DNA of 52,397 nt from an uncultured bacterium (GCA_900553895.1 USFB01000010.1:1-52397), one strand, 5' to 3'. Shown: positions 33,007-42,764, numbered from the stretch's first letter. Numbers and translations: made by a program. The notes: a model not told the origin generated them from the sequence alone.

Positions 33007-33021
33007 TGTTACAATCAACTT
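33007..33021 (+). promoter_or_regulatory. Extended -10 placing the acyltransferase ATG at +1
   Basis: TG-T-TACAAT (hexamer 33010-33015), CAACTT, then ATG at 33022. Confidence 0.5.
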
Positions 33022-34095
33022 ATGGACAAAATTTTTTCAGATAAAATCAATTTATTAAAAGCGTTAGCAATAATTTTAGTTGTATCAGGTCATTTGGAAT
33101 TTAGGCTTTTTGATATGTTTCCACCATATTCTTTTCAACTTGCCTTGTTCTTTTTTATTTCCGGCATGCTGTTTAAAGACAAATATTTGGATAATGTTTT
33201 TGAATACGTCAAAAGAAGAGTAAAAAGCCTTTTGGTTTTATATTTTTTGTATTCGGCTTTTTATGCTGTTGTGACAATCGGTATAGAAAAACTTACGGGC
33301 AAATTCTGGGGAATGGAATTGAGCCTTAACAACTTTTTTATAACTCCGTTTCTTAACGGTCACCAATTCGATTTATCTTGTCCTATGTGGTTTGTACCTC
33401 AATTATTTATTACAATGATTATGTTTTTGTATTGCCAAAGACTGCTTAGAGAAAAAAGCGAACCTATTAAATTTGCGTTTTATACTTTTTTAGGTTTTTT
33501 GGCAATTCCTTTAACTAAAATTGTTCCTGAAGTTACACCGCTTTTACTTGTTATTGTTAGAACAATTTTTTCACTGTTTTTTGTTTACCTCGGACATTTT
33601 TATACAACAAAAATCGAGGGTAAATATAATATTTTCACTCCAAAAATTCTTGGAGCTGTAATTTGTTTGCAAGCTATTTTGTGGCATTTTAACAGGGATT
33701 TTACGCCAGAACACGGAATAGGCTTGAGTTATGTTCTTGTTTGGGCGAGATTTGATAATCAAATAATTGTACCTGTTTTAACAAGTATTACGGGGATTTG
33801 GTTTTCAATGTGGTTTATTAATGTAACTTATGAATACATTAAGAATATTAACTTTATAAAACTCATAGGTGAAAATACTTATCATATTATGGCAAATCAT
33901 TTGTTTGTAATGTTCATTTTAACTGCAATCATTTTCAAAATAAACGGAATTCCATTTGCAGAAAGAAATTTGCACAATATTTATTGGATTTATAATCCGA
34001 CGCAAAACACTTATTTGTATTTTGTAATCACAATGGTTGCAACGACTTATATCGGTGTCGGATTAAAGAAACTTAAAAAACTGTTTGGATTATAA
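33022..34095 (+). CDS. Acyltransferase 3 family membrane protein
   Basis: The 357-aa integral membrane protein begins with INLLKALAIILVVSGH, where the His is the conserved catalytic His of acyltransferase-3 enzymes, followed by LFFFISGMLFKDKY. About ten membrane segments follow, with PMWFVPQLF and the late ANHLFVMFIL. Such enzymes O-acetylate sugars of surface polysaccharide or peptidoglycan. The target is unknown. The stop codon overlaps the -10 of the next gene. Confidence 0.9.
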   Translation: MDKIFSDKINLLKALAIILVVSGHLEFRLFDMFPPYSFQLALFFFISGMLFKDKYLDNVFEYVKRRVKSLLVLYFLYSAFYAVVTIGIEKLTGKFWGMELSLNNFFITPFLNGHQFDLSCPMWFVPQLFITMIMFLYCQRLLREKSEPIKFAFYTFLGFLAIPLTKIVPEVTPLLLVIVRTIFSLFFVYLGHFYTTKIEGKYNIFTPKILGAVICLQAILWHFNRDFTPEHGIGLSYVLVWARFDNQIIVPVLTSITGIWFSMWFINVTYEYIKNINFIKLIGENTYHIMANHLFVMFILTAIIFKINGIPFAERNLHNIYWIYNPTQNTYLYFVITMVATTYIGVGLKKLKKLFGL

Positions 34096-34102
34096 TTTAG
34101 TT
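34091..34102 (+). promoter_or_regulatory. Consensus -10 placing the PPTase ATG at +1
   Basis: TATAAT (34091-34096) overlaps the TAA stop of the acyltransferase; TTAGTT then ATG at 34103. Confidence 0.5.
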
Positions 34103-34627
34103 ATGGATATTTTTGTAATTGAGATAGTTGATGCAGATAATGTGCACAAAGAATTATTGAAAGAATTTCAGAAAAAAGAAATTTCTAATCCTAAAAAATG
34201 GAATGAACACTGTCTTTCTTATTTGATGGTGGATAGGATTCTTAGAGATTTTTATCAAATAGAAAATCGTGAGGTTGTTTTTAACGGTAATAAACCGTTT
34301 CTTAAGACAAGGGAAAAATTTTTTAGTATAAGTCATAGTAACGATTTTATCGCTTTGGCGTTTTCGGATTATGATTGTGGTGTTGATATAGAAAAAATTA
34401 AACTTAGAGAGTTTGAAAGTATATCAAAACGAATGGGATTTAAATGCGACACTTTAGAAGATTTTTACAATGAGTGGACAAAATATGAAGCCGAGTATAA
34501 ATTGGGTAAACCTGCGCAGAAGTTCAAAAAAATTAAATTAGATGATTATGTATTGACAGTTTCCAGCGTAAATATTCAAGAAGAGTTTGAAATTTATATT
34601 CAAAGCGGAGAAGTGTTTCCTAACTAA
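34103..34627 (+). CDS. 4'-phosphopantetheinyl transferase (Sfp type)
   Basis: Transfers phosphopantetheine from CoA to carrier proteins. The 174-aa protein has FSISHSNDFIALAFSD (about 78), the metal-binding CGVDIEKIK (about 98) and WTKYEAEYKLGK (about 135), where the conserved Glu is kept but the preceding Lys of the usual KE pair is Tyr. It is shorter than Sfp (about 220) because the N-terminal part is reduced. No carrier protein or NRPS/PKS is nearby. The TTG at 34085 would overlap the previous gene; ATG 34103 is preferred. Confidence 0.85.
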   Translation: MDIFVIEIVDADNVHKELLKEFQKKEISNPKKWNEHCLSYLMVDRILRDFYQIENREVVFNGNKPFLKTREKFFSISHSNDFIALAFSDYDCGVDIEKIKLREFESISKRMGFKCDTLEDFYNEWTKYEAEYKLGKPAQKFKKIKLDDYVLTVSSVNIQEEFEIYIQSGEVFPN

Positions 34628-34709
34628 AACGGTTGATTTTAGAGGGTCTGCGGTAAAGTTTGTTTAATTTTTGCCGATGAATATATTGACAACCAAAAGT
34701 GAGGTATTC

Positions 34710-34877
34710 ATGGCAAGAATTATTGAATCAGGAGAACGTCGAATTATTAAAATGTCAGTAGACGACATAATTTCTGTGGTGCAAGATTATCAGAGAGTTG
34801 TACCACGTTTTTCAACAGCAGAAGATGTGAGAAATTACTTAAGTGATATTGTAGTATTTATTCCGGAAGAAGTTTAA
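34710..34877 (+). CDS. Hypothetical 55-aa protein
   Basis: Begins MARIIESGERRIIKMSVDD after GTGAGG at 34699-34704 and contains VPRFSTAEDVRNYLSD, an alpha/beta pattern. No family recognised. The stop overlaps the stop of the convergent TPR gene by 4 nt. Confidence 0.6.
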   Translation: MARIIESGERRIIKMSVDDIISVVQDYQRVVPRFSTAEDVRNYLSDIVVFIPEEV

Positions 34878-36535
34878 TGAAATTCAGAACTTGACATGTC
34901 ATTTAATGCGTTTTTAGCTTCTTCAAATGTAGGATCTTGTTCGAGAATTTCTATATAGAGTTCTTTTGCCTTATCTTTATTATTATTTTCGTAAAGCAAT
35001 GCCAAGTTGTACTTAGCTTCAATGAAATCGGGGCTGTACAACAAAGCTTGCTTAAAAGCATTTTCTGCTTTTTTAATTTCCTGTTGAGAAGCATACATAA
35101 TTCCAACTCGATATAAGCCGATTGGATTTTTGTCATCAAAATTTAGTAAATCAGTCAATGCTTTTTTCTCTTCAAAGAAATTTCCTAATTGGTGATGTGC
35201 TTCAGATAATAGTAACAAATATTTTGATTTATATTGATTTTGTTTGTCATATTCCAATGCTTTGTTGATTGATTCAATGCAACTTGCATAGTCTTTTTTT
35301 GCATAATAGTTTTTTGCGCCATTAAAATAGATTTCTGAATTTAAAGCGTTATATTGTGTTGCATTTTTAAGCAACTCAAAAGATTCATCATACTTCTTCT
35401 GTTCTGCCATATCTATAGCCCAGAAAACATATAAGTTACATAGCAGTAAATTTACAGTTTTTGCTTCTCTAGGCGTCGCTTTATCTAATAGTATCATATA
35501 TTTTTCCAGTGCTTTTTGATAATTCTTTGTCTGCAAATATGCGTCTGCAAGTTCTAAAGTTATATCAAATCCATTCTGGGACATCATTGCTAAATCTTCT
35601 AAAATAACAATACCATCAGCAATTCTATTTAATTTAATATTAAAAGTGGCAATATTGTTGCGAACTTTGAATTTGTCTGAACCTTGAATATCTAATAATT
35701 TTTCAGAATATTCAATAGCTTTATCATATTCTTCTGTTTCTACACTCAGTGTTACCAAAGTTTCATATATCCAAAGAAGGTTTTTTGCATCGGTTACAAA
35801 TGTAAGCATGTTTAATAATGTTTCTTTAGCAACAGGATAGTTCTTGATTTTTATATAAAGCTCTGCAAGTTTTCTATTTGTTGCAATGTCATTCGGATAA
35901 ATTCCTAAACGAGTTTTATAGGCTTCAAATGCTGCAGGATAGTCGCGGGCTTCTTCGTTTAATTCTGCCAAAATAGATTGAACATCTGCTATGTCTTCAT
36001 CTAGTTCCATTAAATCTGATAAAACTTCATAGGCTCCAATTGCTGAAAATAACTGATCAGCTTCTCTATACAATTCCGCTAGAGTTTTAACAACAGCTTT
36101 ATCATTCTTTTTATTATCAAAAAGGAATTCATATTCTTTAATCGCTTTTTGAAGCATTTGTTTTTTGATATAGCAATCGCCAAGAACTTGTCTTGTTTCT
36201 ATGCTATTCGGTCTTTTCTTAAGAATTATTGAACATTGCTTCATAGCTTTATTGTATTTTCTATCTTCAAAATATGCTTTTGCAAGATAAATTCTTACAT
36301 CAATATGTCCAGGAACTCTGTCAAGATACTTTGTTGCAAGCAATTGGACTAAAGAATATTCTTTTTTATCATAAAGCACTTCCACTTGTTCTAATATATT
36401 TTTTGTTGAGAGTTGTAATTCATCACCTTTTGAAGAACCATTACCTTGAAATAAAATTATTGAATACAAAACATAAATTGCTGAAACTGCAACGATAAAA
36501 GCAACTACAATTATAATTATATTTGTATCAGTCAT
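34874..36535 (-). CDS. Membrane-anchored TPR protein
   Basis: The 553-aa product has an N-terminal membrane helix (about residues 5-28), then at least ten tetratricopeptide-like repeats (for example KAYFEDRKYNKAMKQCSIIL; ADAYLQTKNYQKALEKYMIL; YNLALLYENNNKDKAKELYI). It resembles LapB/YciM-like scaffolds in layout but lacks their C-terminal metal-binding Cys motif. Likely an envelope assembly scaffold; partners unknown. Confidence 0.85.
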   Translation of the reverse strand: MTDTNIIIIVVAFIVAVSAIYVLYSIILFQGNGSSKGDELQLSTKNILEQVEVLYDKKEYSLVQLLATKYLDRVPGHIDVRIYLAKAYFEDRKYNKAMKQCSIILKKRPNSIETRQVLGDCYIKKQMLQKAIKEYEFLFDNKKNDKAVVKTLAELYREADQLFSAIGAYEVLSDLMELDEDIADVQSILAELNEEARDYPAAFEAYKTRLGIYPNDIATNRKLAELYIKIKNYPVAKETLLNMLTFVTDAKNLLWIYETLVTLSVETEEYDKAIEYSEKLLDIQGSDKFKVRNNIATFNIKLNRIADGIVILEDLAMMSQNGFDITLELADAYLQTKNYQKALEKYMILLDKATPREAKTVNLLLCNLYVFWAIDMAEQKKYDESFELLKNATQYNALNSEIYFNGAKNYYAKKDYASCIESINKALEYDKQNQYKSKYLLLLSEAHHQLGNFFEEKKALTDLLNFDDKNPIGLYRVGIMYASQQEIKKAENAFKQALLYSPDFIEAKYNLALLYENNNKDKAKELYIEILEQDPTFEEAKNALNDMSSSEFH

Positions 36536-36624
36536 TATACTCTCTTCTTTAAAATCCTAACATCATTATACATGATAGTTAAGAAAAGTAAAAGTTTTTG
36601 TTTACTTTTACTATTTTTTCGTTA

Positions 36625-36636
36625 AATAATATAAGT
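36625..36636 (+). promoter_or_regulatory. -10 box placing the next ATG at +1
   Basis: AATAAT (36625-36630, five of six matches), ATAAGT, then ATG at 36637; no ribosome site. Confidence 0.4.
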
Positions 36637-37230
36637 ATGAGAAAAGCTTTTTTAATATTATTAATATCATTATTAATTTTATCACCCGTTGTTTTTGCCG
36701 AAAGCTGGGATGATTTTTCTGACTTAGATAGAGCTTGGGACGGGCAGAAATCTATTACAAATAAAGAATTTGAAGATGCCATAAATACTCTTGAAGGTAA
36801 GCAAAAACAAAGAGAAGAAAAACAGAAAAAAAAGAAAGCCAAAAAGATTAGCGGTGGTGGTACAAGCTTACATTCTGAACTTGCACCTGGTGCGGAAATA
36901 CAAGGAATGACTCCATTAAAAAACAAAAGCGAAGAAGGCTTATTGTTAAATGTTCCGGTTAATCTGATTATAGATGAAACTCCGCTTGATAAAGGATATT
37001 ACAAAGTTTTTGCTGAACGAGATAAAAACAATGATATTTATTTGTCATTTTATCAATCACAGTTTTTTAAAGGTAAAGTTCGAGCTTGTGAAACAAGCGA
37101 TGATTATGACAGCGAAGACTTAGATTTTGTAAAATTGTTACCTTACAATAAAAATTTTGTAAAAATTATATTTGGTTCGTTAGATTTTAATGCGTATGCA
37201 TACATCAGATACGGAGAAGAAAATATTTAG
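36637..37230 (+). CDS. Secreted protein of unknown function
   Basis: The 197-aa product has a signal peptide (MRKAFLILLISLLILSPVVF then AES), a Lys/Glu-rich coiled stretch (about residues 65-85) and a C-terminal beta-rich domain ending NAYAYIRYGEENI. An upstream in-frame ATG at 36598 would disturb the signal peptide and is rejected. No family recognised. Confidence 0.7.
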   Translation: MRKAFLILLISLLILSPVVFAESWDDFSDLDRAWDGQKSITNKEFEDAINTLEGKQKQREEKQKKKKAKKISGGGTSLHSELAPGAEIQGMTPLKNKSEEGLLLNVPVNLIIDETPLDKGYYKVFAERDKNNDIYLSFYQSQFFKGKVRACETSDDYDSEDLDFVKLLPYNKNFVKIIFGSLDFNAYAYIRYGEENI

Positions 37231-37241
37231 ATATATAATTA

Positions 37242-37294
37242 ACGTAAAAAATGGCGTCTTGTTCTTTCTGAACAAGACGCCATTTTCTTTACGT
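37242..37294. terminator. Strong bidirectional terminator
   Basis: ATGGCGTCTTGTTC and GAACAAGACGCCAT pair perfectly with a 5-nt loop and flanking A and T runs; outer ACGTAAA/TTTACGT extend it. Confidence 0.92.
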
Positions 37295-37299
37295 TTCAA

Positions 37300-40200
37300 T
37301 TACTCTTTACCCAACTTGATATTCAAACCTAATTGGAAACCAACACCCGTTCTGCCAACATTTCTGAATACAGTTTGGAAATAGCCGGAGAATCTGTCCG
37401 TAAAACGTTTTGTGAAACCAAAACCGTATTGAATATATCCTCTATCCATGTATAAGTGTGGAAGGCTTACATTTCCGGCTCTACCATCAACCGCGCCATT
37501 CAAATTATACATATATTGTAACGTTGCATAAATACTGAATGTTTCTTTTTCCCAAATCAAGTTCAATCCAGGAGCTAAGTTGATACCATTCAGAGTTCCT
37601 GACATCATACCCATTTGACCAAAATCTGAATGCCAATTTTGTTGCCCAAAGAAGTTATAAGCGAGCATTAAATTAGGTTGTAACACCCAATCTCTGTGTA
37701 AACGCCAATTGTAAGCACCTTTAGCAGATGCGCCTGCAAAATAGTTGAATGTATTATCAGTGTGTCCTGCTATATCCATGCTGTTTTGATAAACACCGCC
37801 ATATACCAAACCGCCTAAAACAAAGTTATTTTTATACCAAGTTCCCAAGAAACCTGCTTGACCACCATTTTGATATGCACCCATGCCTGCGAAATATTGG
37901 TGTGCGCCATTATATCCGATGTAAGCTGTTGGCATGAATTTCCAACCATTTCTCAAATCTTTTAAACCAAAGTCAGCACCGATAATTGTACCATAAGCGT
38001 TATTACCAACTCGGCTCAAACCTTGTGACATTTGCAATGTTTCAAATGTGCCGTACATTCTGTACCAAAGTCCGCCATCTTTTTTAGAATACTGATATGG
38101 TGCGTAAACAGGGTTTGCAGAAGCAAGTCTGTTAATCATTGTACCATTATCAGATAAGTCATCATCCTTAAAACTTGGTAAAAGCATTGAATGATTAAAC
38201 AACATATCGTCTATTGCGAGTTGGTTCATATATTGAGCCAATGTTGTTACTTGACCTCTATATACTTGCGGATTAAATCTCGTTAAATTTAATTCATAAT
38301 TACCTGTCATTCCGCCATGGTTATTCAACTGATACCAACCAATCGGAGTGAAAACTTCTTTCTTAGTCGCTGTAAGCTGAATATTTGGAGAAATATTATT
38401 AAACTTAAAGACATTATCTAATTTTAAATCTCTATCAATCGGTGCTTGCCATCCGAAAATATCACCCGCCAAAGTCCAATCTTCAATATTTATTGTACCA
38501 TTGCCCACAAGGTTATCACCAACAAATCTGTCTGTTCCGTGTTCACCTTGAGCATTACTTCTGCCTAAAACGTCAATAGTAAAATTATTTGTACCATTAA
38601 CATTAATATCTGTGATATTATAGTCTGCCATTCCGCTGTTCATAGCACCAAATCTACTACCGTCAGCCATAGTCATACTTTCTAAGAATGTGTTAGCAGT
38701 TCCGTTTGCCTCTGACGTTACCAAAAATTGAGAAGTGCTGTCAAGATTCAAAATACCGCCGGTTACAGCAGAAGAGTCGCCCAACTTCAAAGTAGAATTA
38801 TTTAAATTCAAAACTCCGCCACTTTGTGAATAATAAGCTTGATTGCCATTCTTTTGAGTAGAACTGTTACCCGTAGCTAATGTATAATCTTGGAGATTAA
38901 GCGTTCCATCTTGAAGAAGTTGAATATCACCGTTTACGATATCTTTTGTATTGTCATCCAAATTCACGGTAGAATTATTTCCGACAACAAGCAAACCACC
39001 ATGAGCGATATTTAAATTAGCGGTCTTATCAACTAGTATATTACTCATTGAAAGAGTAGAATTTGAAACACCATCACCAACATTCAAATTGCCAACAAAT
39101 TTTGTATCATTTATTTGTGATGTTATTGTATTAGCAATTAAATTGCCGTTTGCATCAGCTCTTCCGCCTGCCACATTAATCGTGCCGTTTAAATCTCCGA
39201 TTTGATTTGATAAATCTAAATCAGAACTGTTTAAAATATTTACAATTCCATTTGTATTATTTAAACTAATTAAATTCAATTTAGCACCATTTGTAGCAGT
39301 TAATCTTCCTGTATTTGCAACTATTGCATCTTGAACTAATCCACCGTTTGTTATAAAACTTCCTGAATTTTCAAGTCCTGCACTTACATCGCTGAATTTT
39401 ACGGTACCGTTATTGTTTACGGTTCCTACGTTTACCAACTTTGCACCATTTGCGCTAACATCGATTGTCGCATCTTTTTCGTTGTTTAAAGTTGCACCTG
39501 CATTATTAGTAAGAGTTTTACCTACGGTTATTGTTCCATCTCTTCTATTGGTAATCTTTTTACTGTTGATTAAATTATTAGTAATAGAAATGGTTTTTGA
39601 GTTTTCAACAGAACCTCTATTTATCAAATCATTGGCAATTTCAATTGTTCCTGAATTCTTAATAGAATTCGAATTTGTTAAATCGTTTCCGACTTTAATC
39701 GTACCGTTATTATTTTCGATACTTCCAGCATTTATCAAATCTTTTACGGAAACATTACCACCATTTCTTAAAATTCCACCATTACTGTTAGTAAAATCAT
39801 TCGCTAATGTATCATCACCGATATTGCCCGCATTGGTTAATGTTCCACTATTTGCAATATCCGCAATAATTTTTCCGGTTTCAGTATTTGTAAAATTGCC
39901 GGAAATATTCATTATTGTTTGAGAAATATTTCCTGAATTTTCACCATTTGCAATACTTAAACTTGAATCAGCACCACCGGTAATATCAGCGTTGTTTGTA
40001 AATTTATTGGTAGAAGTTAAAGTCTTATCATTTGTGAAATTACCATTTATCGTAATATCTTTTTGAGAAATATCACCTGTGTTGCTTCCACCACCAATGG
40101 TTAAATTGCCGTTTCCTGAAATAGTTCCTTCATTAACAAGTGAACTATTAGCAATTATATTACCATTATTAGTGATTTGTTTTTGTGAATTATTTTGAAT

Positions 40201-41532
40201 TGCATCAGCAATAATATTGCCACCATTATTATTGTTTAAAGTTCCACCATTTATAACTTTAGAAATCGGAGTTTGTTCATTGCCAATATTTCCTGAATTT
40301 TCTAATGTTCCACTAGTAATATTGAACTGTCCTGCCGTTATTTGACCTTTATTAGTAAATGTAGTATCACCAGTTTTATTAATTATTGCTTGACTTATGC
40401 TACCTTGATTTTCGCCTTGTTCAAAACTCAAAGTGCCTTTATCACCGCTTATTGTTGCACTATTAACATTTGTCAAACTTTTTGTAGTGAAAGAACCATT
40501 ATTTGTAATATTGCCATTGTTTTTTGTTTCATTATTTACAGTAATCGTAGCATTTTCTTCGTTTGTTAAAACTCCATTGTTTTCTATTATGTTTGAAATG
40601 ATTGAGTTACTATTTACAAATCCGTTAGCAGAAGTATTTCCTGCGCTTATTGTAATCTTATTTTGCGTAATACTGCCTGAATTTGAACCATCCTTTACGG
40701 TTAATTCAGAATTATTTCCGTCGGTAATTGTGCCGGCGTTAGTGAAAGTGCCGTTAGAAGTCAATTTGCCATTGTTCTTGAAATTACCTGAAATATTGAT
40801 TATATCTTGTGTAATTTCGCTAGTATTTTCTCCGTTTTTAATGGTTAATTCAGAATTATTTCCACCGGTAATTGTGCCTGCGTTAGTGAAAGTGCCGGTA
40901 GAAGTCAATTTACCATTGTTCTTAAAATTGCCTGAAATATTGATTATATCTTGTGTAATTTCGTTAGTATTTTCTCCATCTTTAATGGTCAATTCAGAAT
41001 CATTTCCACCTGAAATTACATGATTATTTGTAAAAGTACCTGTAGAAATTAGAGTCTTATCATTTGTGAAATTACCATTAAATGTAATATCTTTTTGTTC
41101 GATTTTGTTGTAGTTAGTTCCGCTATGAATTGTTAAATTGCCGCTACTTGAAATGGTACCGTTATTTTCAAGAGATCTTGCATCTATGTTACCAAAATTG
41201 TTAATTGTATCATTATTTGTAATGTTAGAATCTATAATTCCTGTTAAATTGTTAGTTATTTTGCCCTGATTATCCAGTTGTGAAGGTGCAAATTTACCGA
41301 AGTTATTAACTTGATTGCCATTATGCAAGTTGTCACAAATAACTGTGGCGCCGTTGCTTATGGTTAATTTCCCTGGAGCAATAACTTCAATATTTTGAAA
41401 AGATTGCTGACCTTCTGTTATCTTATAATCTTCTGTATCAATTATTATATTATCTGCAGCATAAATGCACCCAGAATAAAAGGACGCCAACAATGCTGAG
41501 GCGCATAGTAGTGTCTTAAGTTTTTTTCTCAT
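37300..41532 (-). CDS. Large autotransporter adhesin-like protein
   Basis: The 1410-aa protein has a signal peptide (MRKKLKTLLCASALLASFYS...AADN), a passenger of about 1100 residues built from short Asn/Gly/Thr-rich strands (patterns ENSGTI, NNGTIxV, LTNxGxI) that predict a right-handed beta-helix, and a C-terminal autotransporter beta-barrel of about 280 residues (from GGLWYRMYGTFETLQM to FQLGLNIKLGKE). It would be secreted through the outer membrane and displayed. Adjacent passenger repeats of 48 residues are nearly identical. A GGAG site precedes the ATG. No protease or lipase motif is seen, so adhesion is the likelier role. Confidence 0.88.
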   Translation of the reverse strand: MRKKLKTLLCASALLASFYSGCIYAADNIIIDTEDYKITEGQQSFQNIEVIAPGKLTISNGATVICDNLHNGNQVNNFGKFAPSQLDNQGKITNNLTGIIDSNITNNDTINNFGNIDARSLENNGTISSSGNLTIHSGTNYNKIEQKDITFNGNFTNDKTLISTGTFTNNHVISGGNDSELTIKDGENTNEITQDIINISGNFKNNGKLTSTGTFTNAGTITGGNNSELTIKNGENTSEITQDIINISGNFKNNGKLTSNGTFTNAGTITDGNNSELTVKDGSNSGSITQNKITISAGNTSANGFVNSNSIISNIIENNGVLTNEENATITVNNETKNNGNITNNGSFTTKSLTNVNSATISGDKGTLSFEQGENQGSISQAIINKTGDTTFTNKGQITAGQFNITSGTLENSGNIGNEQTPISKVINGGTLNNNNGGNIIADAIQNNSQKQITNNGNIIANSSLVNEGTISGNGNLTIGGGSNTGDISQKDITINGNFTNDKTLTSTNKFTNNADITGGADSSLSIANGENSGNISQTIMNISGNFTNTETGKIIADIANSGTLTNAGNIGDDTLANDFTNSNGGILRNGGNVSVKDLINAGSIENNNGTIKVGNDLTNSNSIKNSGTIEIANDLINRGSVENSKTISITNNLINSKKITNRRDGTITVGKTLTNNAGATLNNEKDATIDVSANGAKLVNVGTVNNNGTVKFSDVSAGLENSGSFITNGGLVQDAIVANTGRLTATNGAKLNLISLNNTNGIVNILNSSDLDLSNQIGDLNGTINVAGGRADANGNLIANTITSQINDTKFVGNLNVGDGVSNSTLSMSNILVDKTANLNIAHGGLLVVGNNSTVNLDDNTKDIVNGDIQLLQDGTLNLQDYTLATGNSSTQKNGNQAYYSQSGGVLNLNNSTLKLGDSSAVTGGILNLDSTSQFLVTSEANGTANTFLESMTMADGSRFGAMNSGMADYNITDINVNGTNNFTIDVLGRSNAQGEHGTDRFVGDNLVGNGTINIEDWTLAGDIFGWQAPIDRDLKLDNVFKFNNISPNIQLTATKKEVFTPIGWYQLNNHGGMTGNYELNLTRFNPQVYRGQVTTLAQYMNQLAIDDMLFNHSMLLPSFKDDDLSDNGTMINRLASANPVYAPYQYSKKDGGLWYRMYGTFETLQMSQGLSRVGNNAYGTIIGADFGLKDLRNGWKFMPTAYIGYNGAHQYFAGMGAYQNGGQAGFLGTWYKNNFVLGGLVYGGVYQNSMDIAGHTDNTFNYFAGASAKGAYNWRLHRDWVLQPNLMLAYNFFGQQNWHSDFGQMGMMSGTLNGINLAPGLNLIWEKETFSIYATLQYMYNLNGAVDGRAGNVSLPHLYMDRGYIQYGFGFTKRFTDRFSGYFQTVFRNVGRTGVGFQLGLNIKLGKE
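40701..41110. repeat. 144-bp in-frame tandem repeats in the autotransporter gene
   Basis: TTAATTCAGAATTATTTCC recurs at 40701 and 40845, with a variant at 40989, giving a 144-bp (48-codon) period. The first two units are nearly identical; the third diverges. Confidence 0.85.
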
Positions 41533-41705
41533 TTATTAAACTCCATAATTCTTAATTCCATTCCTATTTTACAAAAAAAAATATTGTTTGAGAAGGACTT
41601 TTATTACTGAATCTTCAATATATTTGAATAAATTCATCCATATACACGATAGCAATTTTGTTACAAAACGTTACAATAGAATGAGACATGTTTTAGGACA
41701 GAGGG

Positions 41706-42524
41706 ATGGAACAAGATATCTCATCATACAATAAAATAAAAAAGGTTACGAATGAAGAGTTAGCGAAAATGTGGACTCAGTATTTTGCTGATCATGATAA
41801 CAAAGAATTGAGAGATGCCTTAATCCTTCAATACATTTATCTTACGCGCTATGTTGTAGGACGTGTTAAAGTTGCACTTCCACCAACATTTTCCTATGAA
41901 GATATTTCAAGCTATGGTGTGGAAGGTTTAATTGACGCAGTAGAAAAATTTTCACCTAAAATGGGAGCGAGATTTGAAACTTACGCACTTGTTCGTATTA
42001 GAGGAAATATTATTGATAAAATTCGTTCTCAAGATTTTCTACCAAGAAGCGTAAGACGAAAAATTAAAGATGTAAAAGAAGCCCAAGAAGAACTTAAAAA
42101 ACAATTTGGACGTGCTGCCACAAACACGGAAATTGCAAACTTCATGGGGATAGAAAGAGAAAAAGTTGAACAGTTGCTCTCAGATGATACAACTGTGACT
42201 TCAATTTATGACAAAAAAGGTTCGTCAGATGGGGATATTGAAATCATTGATACTATTCAGGATTCACATAATTTGGCTCCACATGAGGAATTAGAAGAAA
42301 AAGACGTTAAGAAGGAGCTTGAAAACGCTTTGAGAAGATTACCTGAAAGAGAAAGAACAATCATGGTTCTTTATTACCACGAAAACATGACACTTAAAGA
42401 AATCGGTGAAGCAATTAATGTTTCTGAATCCAGAATTTCACAATTGCATGCGCAAGCGATTATGAAGCTTAAAAACTTGTTGAGTGAAAATCGCTCTGAA
42501 AGACTTAAACGAAGTATTGTGTAA
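41706..42524 (+). CDS. RNA polymerase sigma factor, FliA/WhiG family
   Basis: The 272-aa protein has sigma region 2 (LILQYIYLTRYVVGRVKVAL; EDISSYGVEGLIDAVEKF; GARFETYALVRIRGNIIDKIRSQD), region 3 (LPRSVRRKIKDVKEAQEEL) and region 4 (LPERERTIMVLYYHENMTLK; EIGEAINVSESRISQLHAQA). It belongs to the sigma-28 (FliA/WhiG/SigD) group. No flagellar gene is in the window, so a role in another regulon is possible. AGGA lies 7 nt before the ATG. Confidence 0.95.
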   Translation: MEQDISSYNKIKKVTNEELAKMWTQYFADHDNKELRDALILQYIYLTRYVVGRVKVALPPTFSYEDISSYGVEGLIDAVEKFSPKMGARFETYALVRIRGNIIDKIRSQDFLPRSVRRKIKDVKEAQEELKKQFGRAATNTEIANFMGIEREKVEQLLSDDTTVTSIYDKKGSSDGDIEIIDTIQDSHNLAPHEELEEKDVKKELENALRRLPERERTIMVLYYHENMTLKEIGEAINVSESRISQLHAQAIMKLKNLLSENRSERLKRSIV

Positions 42525-42534
42525 TAATAATTTC

Positions 42535-42570
42535 AAGACGCCTCTGAGCATGCTCAGAGGCGTCTTTTTT
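42535..42570 (+). terminator. Rho-independent terminator after the sigma factor gene
   Basis: AAGACGCCTCTGAGC and GCTCAGAGGCGTCTT form a perfect stem followed by TTTTT. Confidence 0.95.
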
Positions 42571-42609
42571 GTAGGAATAGAAAAAAGAAAAAGCATGCCC
42601 AAATAAAAA

Positions 42610-42670
42610 GTGTAAAAAATACACCGAATGGGTAATGTCCAATTGGGCTATTTTTAAGTGTATTTTTCAC
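42610..42670. promoter_or_regulatory. GTGTA-N5-TACAC palindromes upstream of the 92-aa gene
   Basis: GTGTAAAAAATACAC (42610-42624) is a 15-bp palindrome; a related GTGTATTTTTCAC lies at 42658-42670. A matching palindrome lies at 43199-43213 beyond the gene. Possible sites for one DNA-binding protein. The rest of 42571-42735 holds nothing else recognisable. Confidence 0.45.
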
Positions 42671-42735
42671 ATTTTATCTATAAACCCTCGAATTTATTGA
42701 GTTTCACAAAAGTTTACAAAAAGAGAAAGAACCCC

Positions 42736-42764
42736 TTGACTTTTTATTTAAGATGTAGCATAAT
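42736..42764 (+). promoter_or_regulatory. Promoter of the 92-aa gene
   Basis: TTGACT (42736-42741), a 17-bp spacer and CATAAT (42759-42764). The leader contains an AAGTGT/ACACTT hairpin at 42779-42797. Confidence 0.75.

Noticed and set aside
34671..34709. Upstream in-frame extension of the 55-aa protein
   Set aside because: The GTGAGG ribosome site sits at 34699-34704, just before the ATG at 34710; the upstream ATG has none.
39413..41023. Plus-strand ORFs of 169 and 196 aa inside the autotransporter gene
   Set aside because: Hydrophobic Val/Leu/Phe-rich composition arises from the complement of the Asn/Gly/Thr repeat; no start signals.
40701..41110. Tandem repeats considered as a CRISPR array
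   Set aside because: The 144-bp unit is fully coding, in frame and without unique spacers.
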